Positions 24,937-34,764 of a stretch of 64,000 bases of DNA are shown piece by piece. The DNA comes from JAXGQD01 sp040766665 (GTDB lineage Bacteria; Bacillota; Clostridia; Saccharofermentanales; Fastidiosipilaceae), in assembly GCA_040766665.1 (NCBI GenBank), contig JAXGQD010000005.1, positions 62,001 to 126,000 on the forward strand. The letters are read 5' to 3'. The notes beneath the pieces were generated by a model. The model was given only the letters and a program-made list of their open reading frames with translations, was not told the origin of the DNA and ran no database searches. Position numbers and translations under genes: made by a program. Position 1 is the stretch's first letter. The number at the start of each line of letters is the position of its first letter.

Positions 24937-26881
24937 GCGAGTCATCTTCCTCATCCGTTTTAAATGTGATATCGCTTGTCAGTAACGGAATATTATCCTG
25001 TGGCGCTTCATCTGTTCTAGTAACCTTTGTTAAAGTAAAGGTGAAGCGCGCTCCTTGCCCGGGTTTACTCACTGCCCAGATTTCTTCGCCCATGGCTATC
25101 ATGATATCACGTGCGAAGGATAAACCAAAACCTGTACCGGATTTGCCACGCGACTTGTCTGCCTTGTAAAAACGTTCAAAAATATGGGTGATGTCGGCTT
25201 GTTCAATGCCTTTGCCGGAATCCTGAACGGAGATTTCCAACTTATCTTTTGCGTCTAAAATAAAGATGTTAATTTCTCCGCCTTGTGGTGTGAATTTAAA
25301 CGCATTATCGATGAGAATAACCAGAATCTGTTCGGTGCGGTCTGCGTTTCCATATACAGCAGTGTAACTGTCATTTTCGGGGAAGCGCAAAGTGACTTTT
25401 GACTGTTTGGCTAACGAATAGTACTTATTGCGTAAATTGTCCAAGACATCTCCCAAATCAAATACAGACATTTTCAAGGACAGAGTACCCGCTTGAAGTC
25501 TGGATAACTCAAGCATGTCGTCAATCAGACGGGAAAGGCGCAGTGTTTCATCGAGGATGATGCGATAATAACGTTCTTGATCTTCTTTTTCGGTGACCAA
25601 ACCATCAGACAATGGCTCAATCAAGCCACGCAATGCCGTAAGCGGTGTGCGCAGTTCATGAGAAACGTTGGCGATGTAATCACGCCTCGTTTGCTCCAAC
25701 TTTTCCGTTGCTGTAATGTCGCGGAACAGTCCGACAGCGCCAATTACATGTGATTTATTGTCTAAGAGCGGTGAGACCTGTAATTGCACCACTTGGTCTC
25801 CGATAGTGAAAATCTGACTTTCATAAGAACGGCTTGTCATGGTGTCTCTGTATAACTGTGCGATATCACGGACAATACTATTGTCTAAATCCAGTCTGCT
25901 GAGATTCAATTCTTCCTCATCATTAGCAAAATCCACCTCATCAAGCGGTTCGTGTTTTACACCATTGTCGTGTTGACGGATGTTTTCGAAAAGAGCTTTC
26001 ACCGCTGGGTTTAAGTGCGTAATGGTTAAGTCAGCCGATGTAGCCAATATTCCCTCGGAAAGGCCGTCCAAAATCTGTTGCAGCCTATTGCGCTCAATCA
26101 TCAAAGCAGAAATAGATTGATCTAGGGCGGACGCCAAATCATTGACCGAAGCAGCCAGTTCGCCGATTTCACCCTGCTGTGAGCTGTCGGCACGCAGTGA
26201 AAAGTTGCCGTTCGCCATCGCAATTGCCACATTCCTCACGGAACGCAGGGGTCTCAAAACAGTAGAAACTGCGAATATGGTAGGGGCCATCATCAGTAAG
26301 AAAGCCACACAGGAAGCAAAGATGAGAGAAAAGTTAAGGGAACTCTGACTCGCTTTGATTTCCTGAAAAGAACGCATAATGTAGACCATGCCACCTACTG
26401 CCAGGCCACCACTGCTTTTATCACTTACCATAATAGGTACACCGACGAACAAGGTATCGACTTTTTTATCACCGAGATAAACGTGTTTCGAATAGTAACC
26501 TTCGATGGGCAAGGGAAAAGCCGTTTCTGCAACCATCTTTTTAATTTCATCCAGCTCTTCTGCGGTCAGGCTTCTGTTGCTTGGCGTATAGACCAGGACA
26601 GAATTGGAGCGTGGAAAAAAATGGACCGCAACGGAAGCGTTGAGCATGTCCGGAGCACTTTCAAGAATCGATTCATAAGAGGTGGAAGAAATGCTGCCAC
26701 TATCAAATGCTGACGATTTTGCGGCAATATATTCCGCCTTTTGTCGGTAGTCAGCTGTCGAAATGCGCGTGAAAACTACATTTGAGGTGAGAGAATAGAA
26801 GACCGCGGTTAATGCGGCAGAAAGTAATAGCGTCACAATAAGCAGGCTCAGAACCCTGCGCATAATGATGCTGTTTTGCAT
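24929..26881 (-). CDS. Membrane sensor histidine kinase (PhoR/WalK type)
   Basis: 650 residues. The N-terminal span (about 8-30) and a second span (about 180-203) bracket an extracytoplasmic sensor of about 145 residues. HAMP (about 205-258), PAS-like (about 265-390), HisKA with phosphoacceptor His408 (NVSHELRTPLTALRG) and HATPase (SGKGIEQADITHIFERF, GTGFGLSFARDI) domains follow. An acidic tail ends the protein. It autophosphorylates and passes the phosphate to the regulator encoded just upstream (ATGA overlap). It faces the adhesin gene, so control of surface genes is possible but only inferred. Confidence 0.93.
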   Translation of the reverse strand: MQNSIIMRRVLSLLIVTLLLSAALTAVFYSLTSNVVFTRISTADYRQKAEYIAAKSSAFDSGSISSTSYESILESAPDMLNASVAVHFFPRSNSVLVYTPSNRSLTAEELDEIKKMVAETAFPLPIEGYYSKHVYLGDKKVDTLFVGVPIMVSDKSSGGLAVGGMVYIMRSFQEIKASQSSLNFSLIFASCVAFLLMMAPTIFAVSTVLRPLRSVRNVAIAMANGNFSLRADSSQQGEIGELAASVNDLASALDQSISALMIERNRLQQILDGLSEGILATSADLTITHLNPAVKALFENIRQHDNGVKHEPLDEVDFANDEEELNLSRLDLDNSIVRDIAQLYRDTMTSRSYESQIFTIGDQVVQLQVSPLLDNKSHVIGAVGLFRDITATEKLEQTRRDYIANVSHELRTPLTALRGLIEPLSDGLVTEKEDQERYYRIILDETLRLSRLIDDMLELSRLQAGTLSLKMSVFDLGDVLDNLRNKYYSLAKQSKVTLRFPENDSYTAVYGNADRTEQILVILIDNAFKFTPQGGEINIFILDAKDKLEISVQDSGKGIEQADITHIFERFYKADKSRGKSGTGFGLSFARDIMIAMGEEIWAVSKPGQGARFTFTLTKVTRTDEAPQDNIPLLTSDITFKTDEEDDSPI

Positions 26882-27570
26882 CAGTGCTGGACCTCGAATT
26901 TGTAACCTACACCATAGACGGTAATCAAAGACCAGGTCGCCTCAGGGACGGAAATCTTTTGACGGATACGCTTGATATGTGTATCAATCGTGCGCGTATC
27001 ACCGAAATAGTCGTATCCCCAGACCTTATTGAGAATCTGTTCGCGTTCCATGACCTGGCCGGTATGCGAGGCGAGCAGATGAAGAATCTCGACTTCTTTT
27101 GGTGTGAAAGGGATGATTTCACCCATCACTTTTACTTGATAATTATCCAAGTTGATTTCCAGACCATCAAATCGTAAGACCGCGCTGGTTTCTTTTGTTT
27201 CACTAAAACGACGCAAAACCGCTTTGATGCGTGCGACTACTTCGCGGGGGCTGAAGGGTTTGACAATATAGTCATCCGCACCAAGTTCCAAGCCCAGGAC
27301 GCGGTCGATTTCTTCACCTTTTGCCGTCAGCATGATGATTGGTACATTGCTGGTTCTTCTGATTTCGCGGCACACATCGGTACCGGATTTTTCCGGCATC
27401 ATCAGGTCTAAAATAATCAAATCCGGATGGATTTTTTCGAAAAGTTCGATAGCCTCGACGCCGTTATAAGCAGAAGAATAGTCGAATTGTTCTGATTTAA
27501 AATAAATACTCAGTGATTCGTGAACCACAGGGTCATCGTCGCAGATAAGGATGTGTAGTGCTTTTGACAT
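26881..27570 (-). CDS. OmpR/PhoB-family response regulator
   Basis: 229 residues from the ATG at 27570 (MSKALHILIC), preceded by a good GGAGG site. A longer in-frame start at 27618 lacks one. The receiver domain has the acidic DDD at 11-13, phosphoacceptor Asp55 (LIILDLMMPEKSG) and Lys in IVKPFSPREV. The C-terminal winged-helix DNA-binding domain includes GYDYFGDTRTIDTHIKRIR. It is partner to the overlapping sensor kinase. The stimulus is unknown, and PhoP or WalR names would be guesses. Confidence 0.92.
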   Translation of the reverse strand: MSKALHILICDDDPVVHESLSIYFKSEQFDYSSAYNGVEAIELFEKIHPDLIILDLMMPEKSGTDVCREIRRTSNVPIIMLTAKGEEIDRVLGLELGADDYIVKPFSPREVVARIKAVLRRFSETKETSAVLRFDGLEINLDNYQVKVMGEIIPFTPKEVEILHLLASHTGQVMEREQILNKVWGYDYFGDTRTIDTHIKRIRQKISVPEATWSLITVYGVGYKFEVQH

Positions 27571-27720
27571 TTTTGTGCCTCCAAGGCAAGAATTTGTTAT
27601 GATTAGATTGTTATTCAATTATAAACGACCCTGAAAAATGCGCAATTGCAGAGCTTTTCGGGAGTATGGCAAAAGACTAAACGAATATGAAAGCAGTGCA
27701 AACGAATATGAGCACGATGT

Positions 27721-28476
27721 TTGAGGCGGTGCGAATTGCGTAATGTGAATTCAGGTAAAAACAAAGACAAACTTGCAGGCATCCACATTCTTTATGAAGA
27801 TAACCATCTCTTGGCAGTCATGAAACCGATTGGCCTGAGTTGCCAAGGCGGTGAAGGCATTAAGGATAATTTATTAGACCAACTAAAAGAAGCAATTAAA
27901 GTACGCGATCAGAAACCGGGAGCTGTGTATTTGGCCTTAGTCCATCGCTTGGACCAACCGGTTGGCGGAGTTCTCTTATTAGCCAAGACATCCAAAGCGG
28001 CGTCTCGCCTCGCTGAGCAGATGCGCAAGCATGAAACTGAGAAAGCGTACCTGGCGGTCACAACCGCGATTCCAGGCGAGAAAAAAGGGAAGTTGCAAGA
28101 TTTACTGCTGAAAAACCGTAAAGAAAATCAGACCAGGGTGGTCGAGGCAGGGAGCAGAGAAGCGCGTTTTGCCAAAAGCGCTAGCCTTAACTATCAATGT
28201 CTGCAAAGCGACACACGTCTGAACTATGCCTTGCTTGAAATCAGCCTACAGACTGGGCGCTCGCATCAAATTCGTGTGCAATTGGCTGATGCAGGATGGC
28301 CCTTATGGGGTGATTATCGCTACAACCCGGCCTGGGCGAAAGCGAAGTCCGGTGATTCGGTTGCTTTATGGTCGACGCGCTTTGCTTTCGAGCATCCGGT
28401 TAGCAAGACGCGCCTTGTGTTGGAGTCGAAGCCACCGGTACAGGAACCCTGGGTAAATTTTGCCGAGTTCTTATAG
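27721..28476 (+). CDS. RluA-family pseudouridine synthase
   Basis: About 251 residues from TTG 27721, and the exact start is uncertain because no clear ribosome site is visible. The catalytic motif is HRLDQPVGGVLLLAKT (family HRLDxxxSG, with Gly for Ser) and the downstream motif is LQTGRSHQIRVQLADAG. No S4 domain is present, so it is the short RluA/RluC-like type lacking the RNA-binding domain. It isomerises uridines in rRNA or tRNA, and the target site is not deducible. It lies 20 bases upstream of polA. Confidence 0.88.
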   Translation: MRRCELRNVNSGKNKDKLAGIHILYEDNHLLAVMKPIGLSCQGGEGIKDNLLDQLKEAIKVRDQKPGAVYLALVHRLDQPVGGVLLLAKTSKAASRLAEQMRKHETEKAYLAVTTAIPGEKKGKLQDLLLKNRKENQTRVVEAGSREARFAKSASLNYQCLQSDTRLNYALLEISLQTGRSHQIRVQLADAGWPLWGDYRYNPAWAKAKSGDSVALWSTRFAFEHPVSKTRLVLESKPPVQEPWVNFAEFL

Positions 28477-28496
28477 AAATAAATATTGAGGAATCT

Positions 28497-31220
28497 ATGG
28501 AAAAATTATTGTTAATTGATGGTAACAGTCTCTTATTCAGGGCTTTCTTCGGACAGGGAAGCGGAGCCAGGTTGACTAGCACACAAGGAGTCCCGACGGG
28601 TGCACTACATACCTTTATGATGATGTATCTTAAATACCTCAAGGAATTGGCGCCCACACATGTCTGTGTTGCTTTTGATACTGCCGAAAAAACTTTTCGT
28701 CATGATGAGTTTGCCGATTATAAGGGCAAAAGACCCCCGTTGCCCGAAGACCTCGCAGAGCAGATGCCCATCTTACGCGAACTTCTGGATGCGATGGGTG
28801 TGCCGCGTTATGAGCTTGCCGGCTATGAAGCGGATGACCTGATTGGCACCTATGCCCGCATCGCAGAAGCCGAAGGCATGGAAGTCGAAATTCTGACCGG
28901 TGATAAGGATACGTTTCAATGTATCACAGATAAGACCCATGTCATCATGCCGCCGTTTAAAGCCTCAATGGGGGCTTATACGCGTTATGATAGGGAAACG
29001 TTCAGAGCGCGCTATGGGGTTGAGCCGGAGCAGTTTGTCGATGTTAAAGCCCTGATGGGTGACAGTTCCGATAATATACCCGGCGTTCCGGGAGTCGGTG
29101 AAAAAACCGCACTTAAGCTGATCAGCGAGTATGGTAGTCTCGATGAGGTATATGCCAAAAGCGCTGAATTAAAGGGTAAATTGAAGGAGCGCATTGAAGA
29201 CAACCGTGAGCAAGCCCATCTTTCACAATATCTCAGCAGGATCAATGTGTATGTACCTTTGCCTGAAAACTATGCGACGCCTGATGTTTTTCAGCTTGCG
29301 CCGCCACCCTCCGCAAAAGAACTGCAGGCATTGCTCAGTGAACTCAATATGTCACAGCTACTGAGTCGCATGAAGCTGGACTTCGTAGATCTCAATACAG
29401 CAGATGAGGGGCAGTCCTCAGGGCTGAAAATTCATGAAGTCGAGCAGAGCTTTTCTGCATTTGTAAAGCAAATTTCCGGCTTGACCCGATTTCTGGATGA
29501 TAAACAGATTTATTTTGCCTTCAGTAGTTCTGCTAAACCCTATAAAACGCTGAAACAAGCCGCTCCGCTACTGACTCAAGATGCCTACTTAGGGATTTCC
29601 TTTACTTTGAATGACGAGGGACGCCGTCATTTTTCATTGAAAAATGATCTTAAAATACTGCACTGCTTTGCCCCCTGTCCGACGGAAATGAGCGAACGTG
29701 AACAGCTGGCAAGTGCTCTGTATGAATCAAAACTGCCAATGATTGTTTATCGTTCCAAGGATGCCTGGCGCGAAGCGCTCTTAGACCCAAGACAAGAAGT
29801 ATTTGATGTGGAGACAGCTGCTTACCTTGCCGCAGATAAGGGTGATTTAAAAGATTTTAGTTCTCTTTGTGTGCATACTTTGGAAAAAGTGCAGCTAACG
29901 GAGCCTGAGGATGAAAAAGGCTGGGCTAGAATGCAACTCGGGCACTTACCGGCTTTGTTTGAAAATCTAAATCCGCTAATAGAGGACAAAAAGTTGGCCA
30001 AATTGGCAAAGGAAGTGGACATGCCCTTGGCAAGAACTTTAGGGCTAATGGAAAGACGCGGTTTTTTGGTTAATCCACAAGTACTAGACGACTTGCATCT
30101 GCGTTTTGCCGAAAATACAAAAATTCTGGAAGAAAGCATTTATGCCAGGGTCGGGCATGCGTTCAACATCAATTCCCCAAAACAGTTGGCTGTTGTACTC
30201 TATGAAGAATTAGGCTTGCCCAGCGGAAAAAAAGGGCAAAACAAACAATACTCGACGGACTTAAGTGAACTGCAGCGGCTACGCAACGCCCATCCTGTGA
30301 TTGATTTGATTATGGCCTATCGGGCACAGGCCAAACTTGACAGTACGTTTATTGTCGGCTTGAAAAAATATATCGCCGCTGAAGACGGCCGTATTCACAG
30401 CTACTTTAGCCAGAATTACACCAGTACCGGACGTCTTTCCAGTAAAGATCCTAATTTACAAAACATCCCGGTGCGACACGAAATGGGCAAAGAAATTCGC
30501 CGTGCTTTTGAAGCGAAGGCAGGCTATCTTTTGCTTGATGCGGACTATTCACAAATCGAACTGCGCCTGCTCGCTCATCTGGCAGATGAGCCGGCAATGA
30601 TCGAAGCTTTCAGTCAGGATAAGGACATTCACCGCCGTACAGCCGCGCATCTCTTTTCCATCGCTGAAGATACGGTCAAAGCGAAGCACCGCGCGGTGGC
30701 CAAGACCGTCAATTTTTCCATCATCTACGGTATTTCGGCGTACGGACTTTCACAAGATCTGGATACCTCAGTAGGCGAGGCAAAACGATACATCGAGGAG
30801 TACCACGAGCAATATCCGGGTGTAAAACGCTTCATGGATGGGCAAATTGCCGCAGCAAAGGAACAGGGTTACGTAGAGACCCTCTTTGGACGTAGACGTT
30901 ATATCGAAGAACTGAAATCACAAAACTTCAGTGTGCGACAGTTTGGTGAACGCGCAGCGATGAACACACCGGTGCAGGGGACTGCAGCGGATATCATTCG
31001 CATGGCGATGCTAAATGCGGAGGATACTTTTGCCAAGGCTCATATTGATGCAGGCATGGTCAGCCAGGTGCATGACGAACTGATTTTCGAAGTGCGGGAG
31101 GATCAGGCTGAAGCAGCGGCGCAACTTTTAAAGCAAGCCATGGAAGAGGTCGTGTCGCTAAAGGTCCCGCTTAAAGCAGAAGTCGCCATCGGCCAAAACT
31201 GGTTTGACGCAAAACAGTAA
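28497..31220 (+). CDS. polA: DNA polymerase I
   Basis: 907 residues. The N-terminal 5'-3' exonuclease/flap domain (1-290, LLIDGNSLLFRAFFG, LTGDKDTFQ, GDSSDNIPGVPGVGEKTA) is intact. The middle domain (about 310-510) has lost the catalytic acidic residues of a 3'-5' proofreading exonuclease, as in several Firmicutes PolA. The polymerase domain holds motif A DADYSQIELRLLAHL, motif B RAVAKTVNFSIIYG and motif C QVHDELIFEV. It fills gaps after Okazaki primer removal and repair. coaE follows after 24 bases, a common arrangement. Confidence 0.96.
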   Translation: MEKLLLIDGNSLLFRAFFGQGSGARLTSTQGVPTGALHTFMMMYLKYLKELAPTHVCVAFDTAEKTFRHDEFADYKGKRPPLPEDLAEQMPILRELLDAMGVPRYELAGYEADDLIGTYARIAEAEGMEVEILTGDKDTFQCITDKTHVIMPPFKASMGAYTRYDRETFRARYGVEPEQFVDVKALMGDSSDNIPGVPGVGEKTALKLISEYGSLDEVYAKSAELKGKLKERIEDNREQAHLSQYLSRINVYVPLPENYATPDVFQLAPPPSAKELQALLSELNMSQLLSRMKLDFVDLNTADEGQSSGLKIHEVEQSFSAFVKQISGLTRFLDDKQIYFAFSSSAKPYKTLKQAAPLLTQDAYLGISFTLNDEGRRHFSLKNDLKILHCFAPCPTEMSEREQLASALYESKLPMIVYRSKDAWREALLDPRQEVFDVETAAYLAADKGDLKDFSSLCVHTLEKVQLTEPEDEKGWARMQLGHLPALFENLNPLIEDKKLAKLAKEVDMPLARTLGLMERRGFLVNPQVLDDLHLRFAENTKILEESIYARVGHAFNINSPKQLAVVLYEELGLPSGKKGQNKQYSTDLSELQRLRNAHPVIDLIMAYRAQAKLDSTFIVGLKKYIAAEDGRIHSYFSQNYTSTGRLSSKDPNLQNIPVRHEMGKEIRRAFEAKAGYLLLDADYSQIELRLLAHLADEPAMIEAFSQDKDIHRRTAAHLFSIAEDTVKAKHRAVAKTVNFSIIYGISAYGLSQDLDTSVGEAKRYIEEYHEQYPGVKRFMDGQIAAAKEQGYVETLFGRRRYIEELKSQNFSVRQFGERAAMNTPVQGTAADIIRMAMLNAEDTFAKAHIDAGMVSQVHDELIFEVREDQAEAAAQLLKQAMEEVVSLKVPLKAEVAIGQNWFDAKQ

Positions 31221-31244
31221 ATTGTACGAAACGAGGGGCCAAAG

Positions 31245-31853
31245 ATGTTTGTGCTGGGTATAAGCGGAGGAATCGGTTGCGGGAAGTCCGCGGCAGCAGC
31301 TTATTTTAGGGATAAAGATATAGAAGTTGTAGACGCCGATCAGCTGTCTTTTGCCGTTACTCAAAAAGGGGGTAAGGCCCTAAATGAAGTGATAGCGCTC
31401 TTCGGTGAATCAATTCTGGATGAAGAGGGGGCGATGGACCGAGCGGAGGTCGCCCGTATTGTTTTTAATGATAAGAAGAAGCTGGATCAACTGTCCGCCA
31501 TCGTGCATCGCCATGTGCTGGCGGAACTGGGTGAAGCCGTTAAGCGTGCGCGAAGGTCTAAAGCGAAGTTGATTGTATTAGATGTACCTATCCCAGTAAA
31601 GGAAGGCTTTTTAGACCAATGCGATTATGTGCTCGTGATCTGGACCGACGATGAATTGCGCTTGCGGCGTCTTGCCGCACGTGGTATGCAGGAAACGGAA
31701 GCCTTGAGGCGCATCGCCATGCAAATGACCAGAGAGGAGTATGCCGCTCTGGCCAGTGAAGTCATCACCAATAACGGGACTTTGGACGAGTTGTATGAGT
31801 CGTTAGACGAATTTAGCGAGCGTGAACTCGTAAGTCGTGGGATTAGGATTTAA
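31245..31853 (+). CDS. coaE: Dephospho-CoA kinase
   Basis: 202 residues. It phosphorylates the 3' hydroxyl of dephospho-CoA, the last step of coenzyme A synthesis. The P-loop is GISGGIGCGKSAAA, followed by VVDADQLSFAVTQKGG and the lid region RLAARGMQETEALRRIAMQM. The length is normal. ATG 31245 has CGAGGGGCC upstream. It lies directly after polA on the same strand and is probably co-transcribed with it. Confidence 0.94.
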   Translation: MFVLGISGGIGCGKSAAAAYFRDKDIEVVDADQLSFAVTQKGGKALNEVIALFGESILDEEGAMDRAEVARIVFNDKKKLDQLSAIVHRHVLAELGEAVKRARRSKAKLIVLDVPIPVKEGFLDQCDYVLVIWTDDELRLRRLAARGMQETEALRRIAMQMTREEYAALASEVITNNGTLDELYESLDEFSERELVSRGIRI

Positions 31854-31904
31854 CGATCAACTCAGCAGGCAAAGTACATGTCTATACCCGATTCAGCGTC
31901 GAAA

Positions 31905-32996
31905 TTAGACATTGAAACGGAAAAGAACCACGTCCCCATCTTGGAAAACATATTCTTTACCTTCAGAACGCACCAGCCCTTTTTCTTTGGCAGCGGCCAT
32001 GGAGCCGCAAGTCATCAGATCCTTATATGCGACCACTTCCGCGCGAATGAAACCTTTTTCAAAATCGCTATGAATCTTACCTGCTGCCTGAGGTGCTTTT
32101 GTGCCTTTGGTAATTGTCCAGGCGCGTACTTCTTTAGGACCTGCCGTTAAATACGAAATGAGACCTAAGAGACGGTAACCGGCCAAAATAATGCGGTCGA
32201 GACCTGATTGCTGCAATCCTAATTCTTCCAGAAACAGCTGCTTTTCATCGGCATCGAGAGCGGCAATTTCTTCTTCGATTTTGGCGCTGATGGAAAGCGC
32301 TTCGGCACCCTCAGCTGCGGCAATCTGTTTGACGGCTTCATAATGCGGGTTGCCTTGGGCAGAAGCGGCCTCAGATTCCGACACATTGGCGATATAGAGC
32401 ACGGGTTTGGCTGAGAGCAGACTGATATGTTTGGCCAAATCTTTTTCTTCTGCATCCAGTTCGAGTGTTCTGGCTGATTTGCCTTCTTCCAAAACTGCGA
32501 GATAGCGGTCGCAGAGGGCTACTTCAGCAGCCAGGCTCTTATCCGCTTTCAATTGCTTTTGTAGTTTGTCGCGGCGTTTTTCCAAGTATTCAATATCGGC
32601 AAAAATCAACTCCAGATTGACGGTTTCAATATCCCGTTGGGCATCGGTGCTGTCGGCAACATGAATGACTTGGCTGTCTTCAAAACAGCGCACAACATGA
32701 ACAATGGCGTCAACTTCACGAATGTTGGCCAAGAACTTATTGCCCAAGCCTTCACCCTTGCTTGCTCCGGCAATAAGACCGGCGATGTCGACAAACTCTA
32801 CGATGGCGGGACTGTATTTTTCAGGATGATACATTTCAGCGAGACGGTCTAAACGCTCGTCCGGTACCGCAACAACACCGACATTCGGTTCAATGGTGCA
32901 ATAGGGATAATTGGCAGCTTCCGCTCCGGCTTGTGTAATCGCATTAAAAAGTGTGCTTTTTCCGACGTTGGGCAGTCCGACGATGCCGAGTTGCAT
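31905..32996 (-). CDS. ychF: Ribosome-binding ATPase YchF
   Basis: 363 residues from ATG 32996, preceded by GGAGGACACA. The in-frame upstream extension to 33023 is unlikely. It is an Obg-family P-loop protein that prefers ATP. G1 is GIVGLPNVGKSTLF, G3 is DIAGLIAGASKGEGLGNKFL, and a coiled-coil insert and C-terminal TGS domain (TAGPKEVRAWTITKG, VEVVAYKDL-like end) follow. It associates with ribosomes and has a role in stress response and translation start-site control. It is convergent with coaE and divergent from comM. Confidence 0.95.
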   Translation of the reverse strand: MQLGIVGLPNVGKSTLFNAITQAGAEAANYPYCTIEPNVGVVAVPDERLDRLAEMYHPEKYSPAIVEFVDIAGLIAGASKGEGLGNKFLANIREVDAIVHVVRCFEDSQVIHVADSTDAQRDIETVNLELIFADIEYLEKRRDKLQKQLKADKSLAAEVALCDRYLAVLEEGKSARTLELDAEEKDLAKHISLLSAKPVLYIANVSESEAASAQGNPHYEAVKQIAAAEGAEALSISAKIEEEIAALDADEKQLFLEELGLQQSGLDRIILAGYRLLGLISYLTAGPKEVRAWTITKGTKAPQAAGKIHSDFEKGFIRAEVVAYKDLMTCGSMAAAKEKGLVRSEGKEYVFQDGDVVLFRFNV

Positions 32997-33144
32997 AATG
33001 TGTCCTCCGAGATTTTTATCCACACGATTCTACATCTTTTATCAACTAAAAGGAAATTTTGCGAGAAATCGTCGCTTTTGAATTGGTTTATTTGTGCTGA
33101 AAGGACGCTAAGATTTGGACAAAAGACAGAAAGAAAGCAGTGCC

Positions 33145-34752
33145 ATGGAAGATTTTGCCAGTAATAAAATAGCCAATCTGCGAATACAGAGCAATCTAAA
33201 CGCTGTTCAAACCCAAGTAAATGCGGCAGCGCGTAAGAACTTTATCAATCTTTCCGTTGTCGCAGTGGATAAGCTGGATATCCGACTCATAGAATTGGAA
33301 ATTAGCCTGATGCAAGGCATGCCGCGACTTGAATTCATCGGTTTCAGCGGGGCTGCTGTGAATGATGCGCGACTGAGAATTACAGCTGCAATTAAAAATG
33401 CCGGCTATAAAATGCCGGGAAAACGTATCACAATATCAAGTGGCTTACACGAGCGTTTGGACTACCACGGTTCGCTTGATTTACCCATTATTGCGGGCAT
33501 CTTGAATGTATCCGGTCAAATCATGCTAGATCGATCCCTAATTTATTTAGGAATGGTGAGCATCAATGGTGAACTTGTCATATTTAGCCAAGCAATGGCC
33601 TGTCTGGCCTTTATAAAAAGAGAGAGGCTCTCTGTCCTATGTGGGAATTTTGTGCGTGAGCTAAGTATCACACCTCTGCCTGATGTCTGCTTAATTAATA
33701 ATATCTCTGACTTACGTTCAAAGGCGATGCATGAACAGTTGAAGCAAGTACCTCTGAGTTTGAGTACTCAGGTAACAGCAGGAGAGAAAGTGGCTGTTCT
33801 TCCGGGACAAGAACAAGCCCTGAGGGCTCTGCAAATTGCAGTGTTAGGGCGTCATCCCCTTTGTTTTATGGGTACACCCGGCTCAGGTAAATCTGAACTA
33901 CTACGCTTGGCTCCTTATATGATGCCTCCGTTAAGCGAAAAAGAGCAGTTGAACTTGCTGATTATGAATAGCATGACAGAGAAGGAAGATGTTAATTGGC
34001 AAGTAGTAGCGCAGCCTCCCTTACAAACCATGTTCCCCAGTATGAAAAAAAGTGAGGTTCTTGGTGTTCATGGAAAGCAATTCGGTAGCTGGAATTTATC
34101 CGCTTATGGAGTTTTTCTCATTGAAGAAATCAATGCAATGAGCACAGCGCAAATCTCGCTTATCCAGGAATTGCTCGATCGACAAGAATTGAACATTAAT
34201 GAAGATTACAAGTCTGAGCAAGATGTTCGCTACCGTTTGGTTTTGGCCAGTGGCAATCCCTGTAACTGTGGTCGGTATTTTGAACGAGACGGTAGCTGTG
34301 TTTGTTTGGCAGGGGATGTTTTCAGACATCTTAATAAGCTTCATGCCGCATTCAGGGAACGTTTTGATATGTGGTTACGTATGCGTTGTCCCAAGCCAGA
34401 AGATCAGCGCGGCAGCATTAGCCGCGAAAAGACATTGGATCTTGGCGTAATCCGATCTGTTTTGACACGTTCCAAATTATTTCGAGAATCTCGCAGAGCC
34501 AAGAGAAACGAAATGAATGTTCAAATCCGAAAAAATATGCAAAACAGCATCTTCGATGACTTCGCACTCTTACCGGACGCTTTAGCATTCGCCGAAGGGG
34601 TGGCGGAACGACGACGCCTCTCGCTACGACTCTATCGTAAAACTCTGGAACTTGCTCGCAGTATTGCTGATTTGGAACTAGCAGATTTTGTAAAAGCTGA
34701 ACATGTGCTAGAGGCATCGCAATATATCATCACTGATTTTAAAGATTTATAG
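33145..34752 (+). CDS. comM: Mg-chelatase-like AAA+ ATPase, ComM/YifB family
   Basis: About 535 residues from ATG 33145. ComM-type helicases promote branch migration in natural transformation. The family N-domain (LRITAAIKNAGYKMPGKRIT, DLPIIAGIL) is preceded by an unusual 35-residue polar extension. The AAA+ core has Walker A MGTPGSGKSELLR, Walker B VFLIEEINAM, and CNCGRYF with additional Cys residues. C-terminal helices (VAERRRLSLRLYRKTLELARSIADL) are typical. It is followed at 12 bases by dprA, so the pair likely serves DNA uptake or recombination. Confidence 0.88.
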   Translation: MEDFASNKIANLRIQSNLNAVQTQVNAAARKNFINLSVVAVDKLDIRLIELEISLMQGMPRLEFIGFSGAAVNDARLRITAAIKNAGYKMPGKRITISSGLHERLDYHGSLDLPIIAGILNVSGQIMLDRSLIYLGMVSINGELVIFSQAMACLAFIKRERLSVLCGNFVRELSITPLPDVCLINNISDLRSKAMHEQLKQVPLSLSTQVTAGEKVAVLPGQEQALRALQIAVLGRHPLCFMGTPGSGKSELLRLAPYMMPPLSEKEQLNLLIMNSMTEKEDVNWQVVAQPPLQTMFPSMKKSEVLGVHGKQFGSWNLSAYGVFLIEEINAMSTAQISLIQELLDRQELNINEDYKSEQDVRYRLVLASGNPCNCGRYFERDGSCVCLAGDVFRHLNKLHAAFRERFDMWLRMRCPKPEDQRGSISREKTLDLGVIRSVLTRSKLFRESRRAKRNEMNVQIRKNMQNSIFDDFALLPDALAFAEGVAERRRLSLRLYRKTLELARSIADLELADFVKAEHVLEASQYIITDFKDL

Positions 34753-34764
34753 GAGGTAACGCGT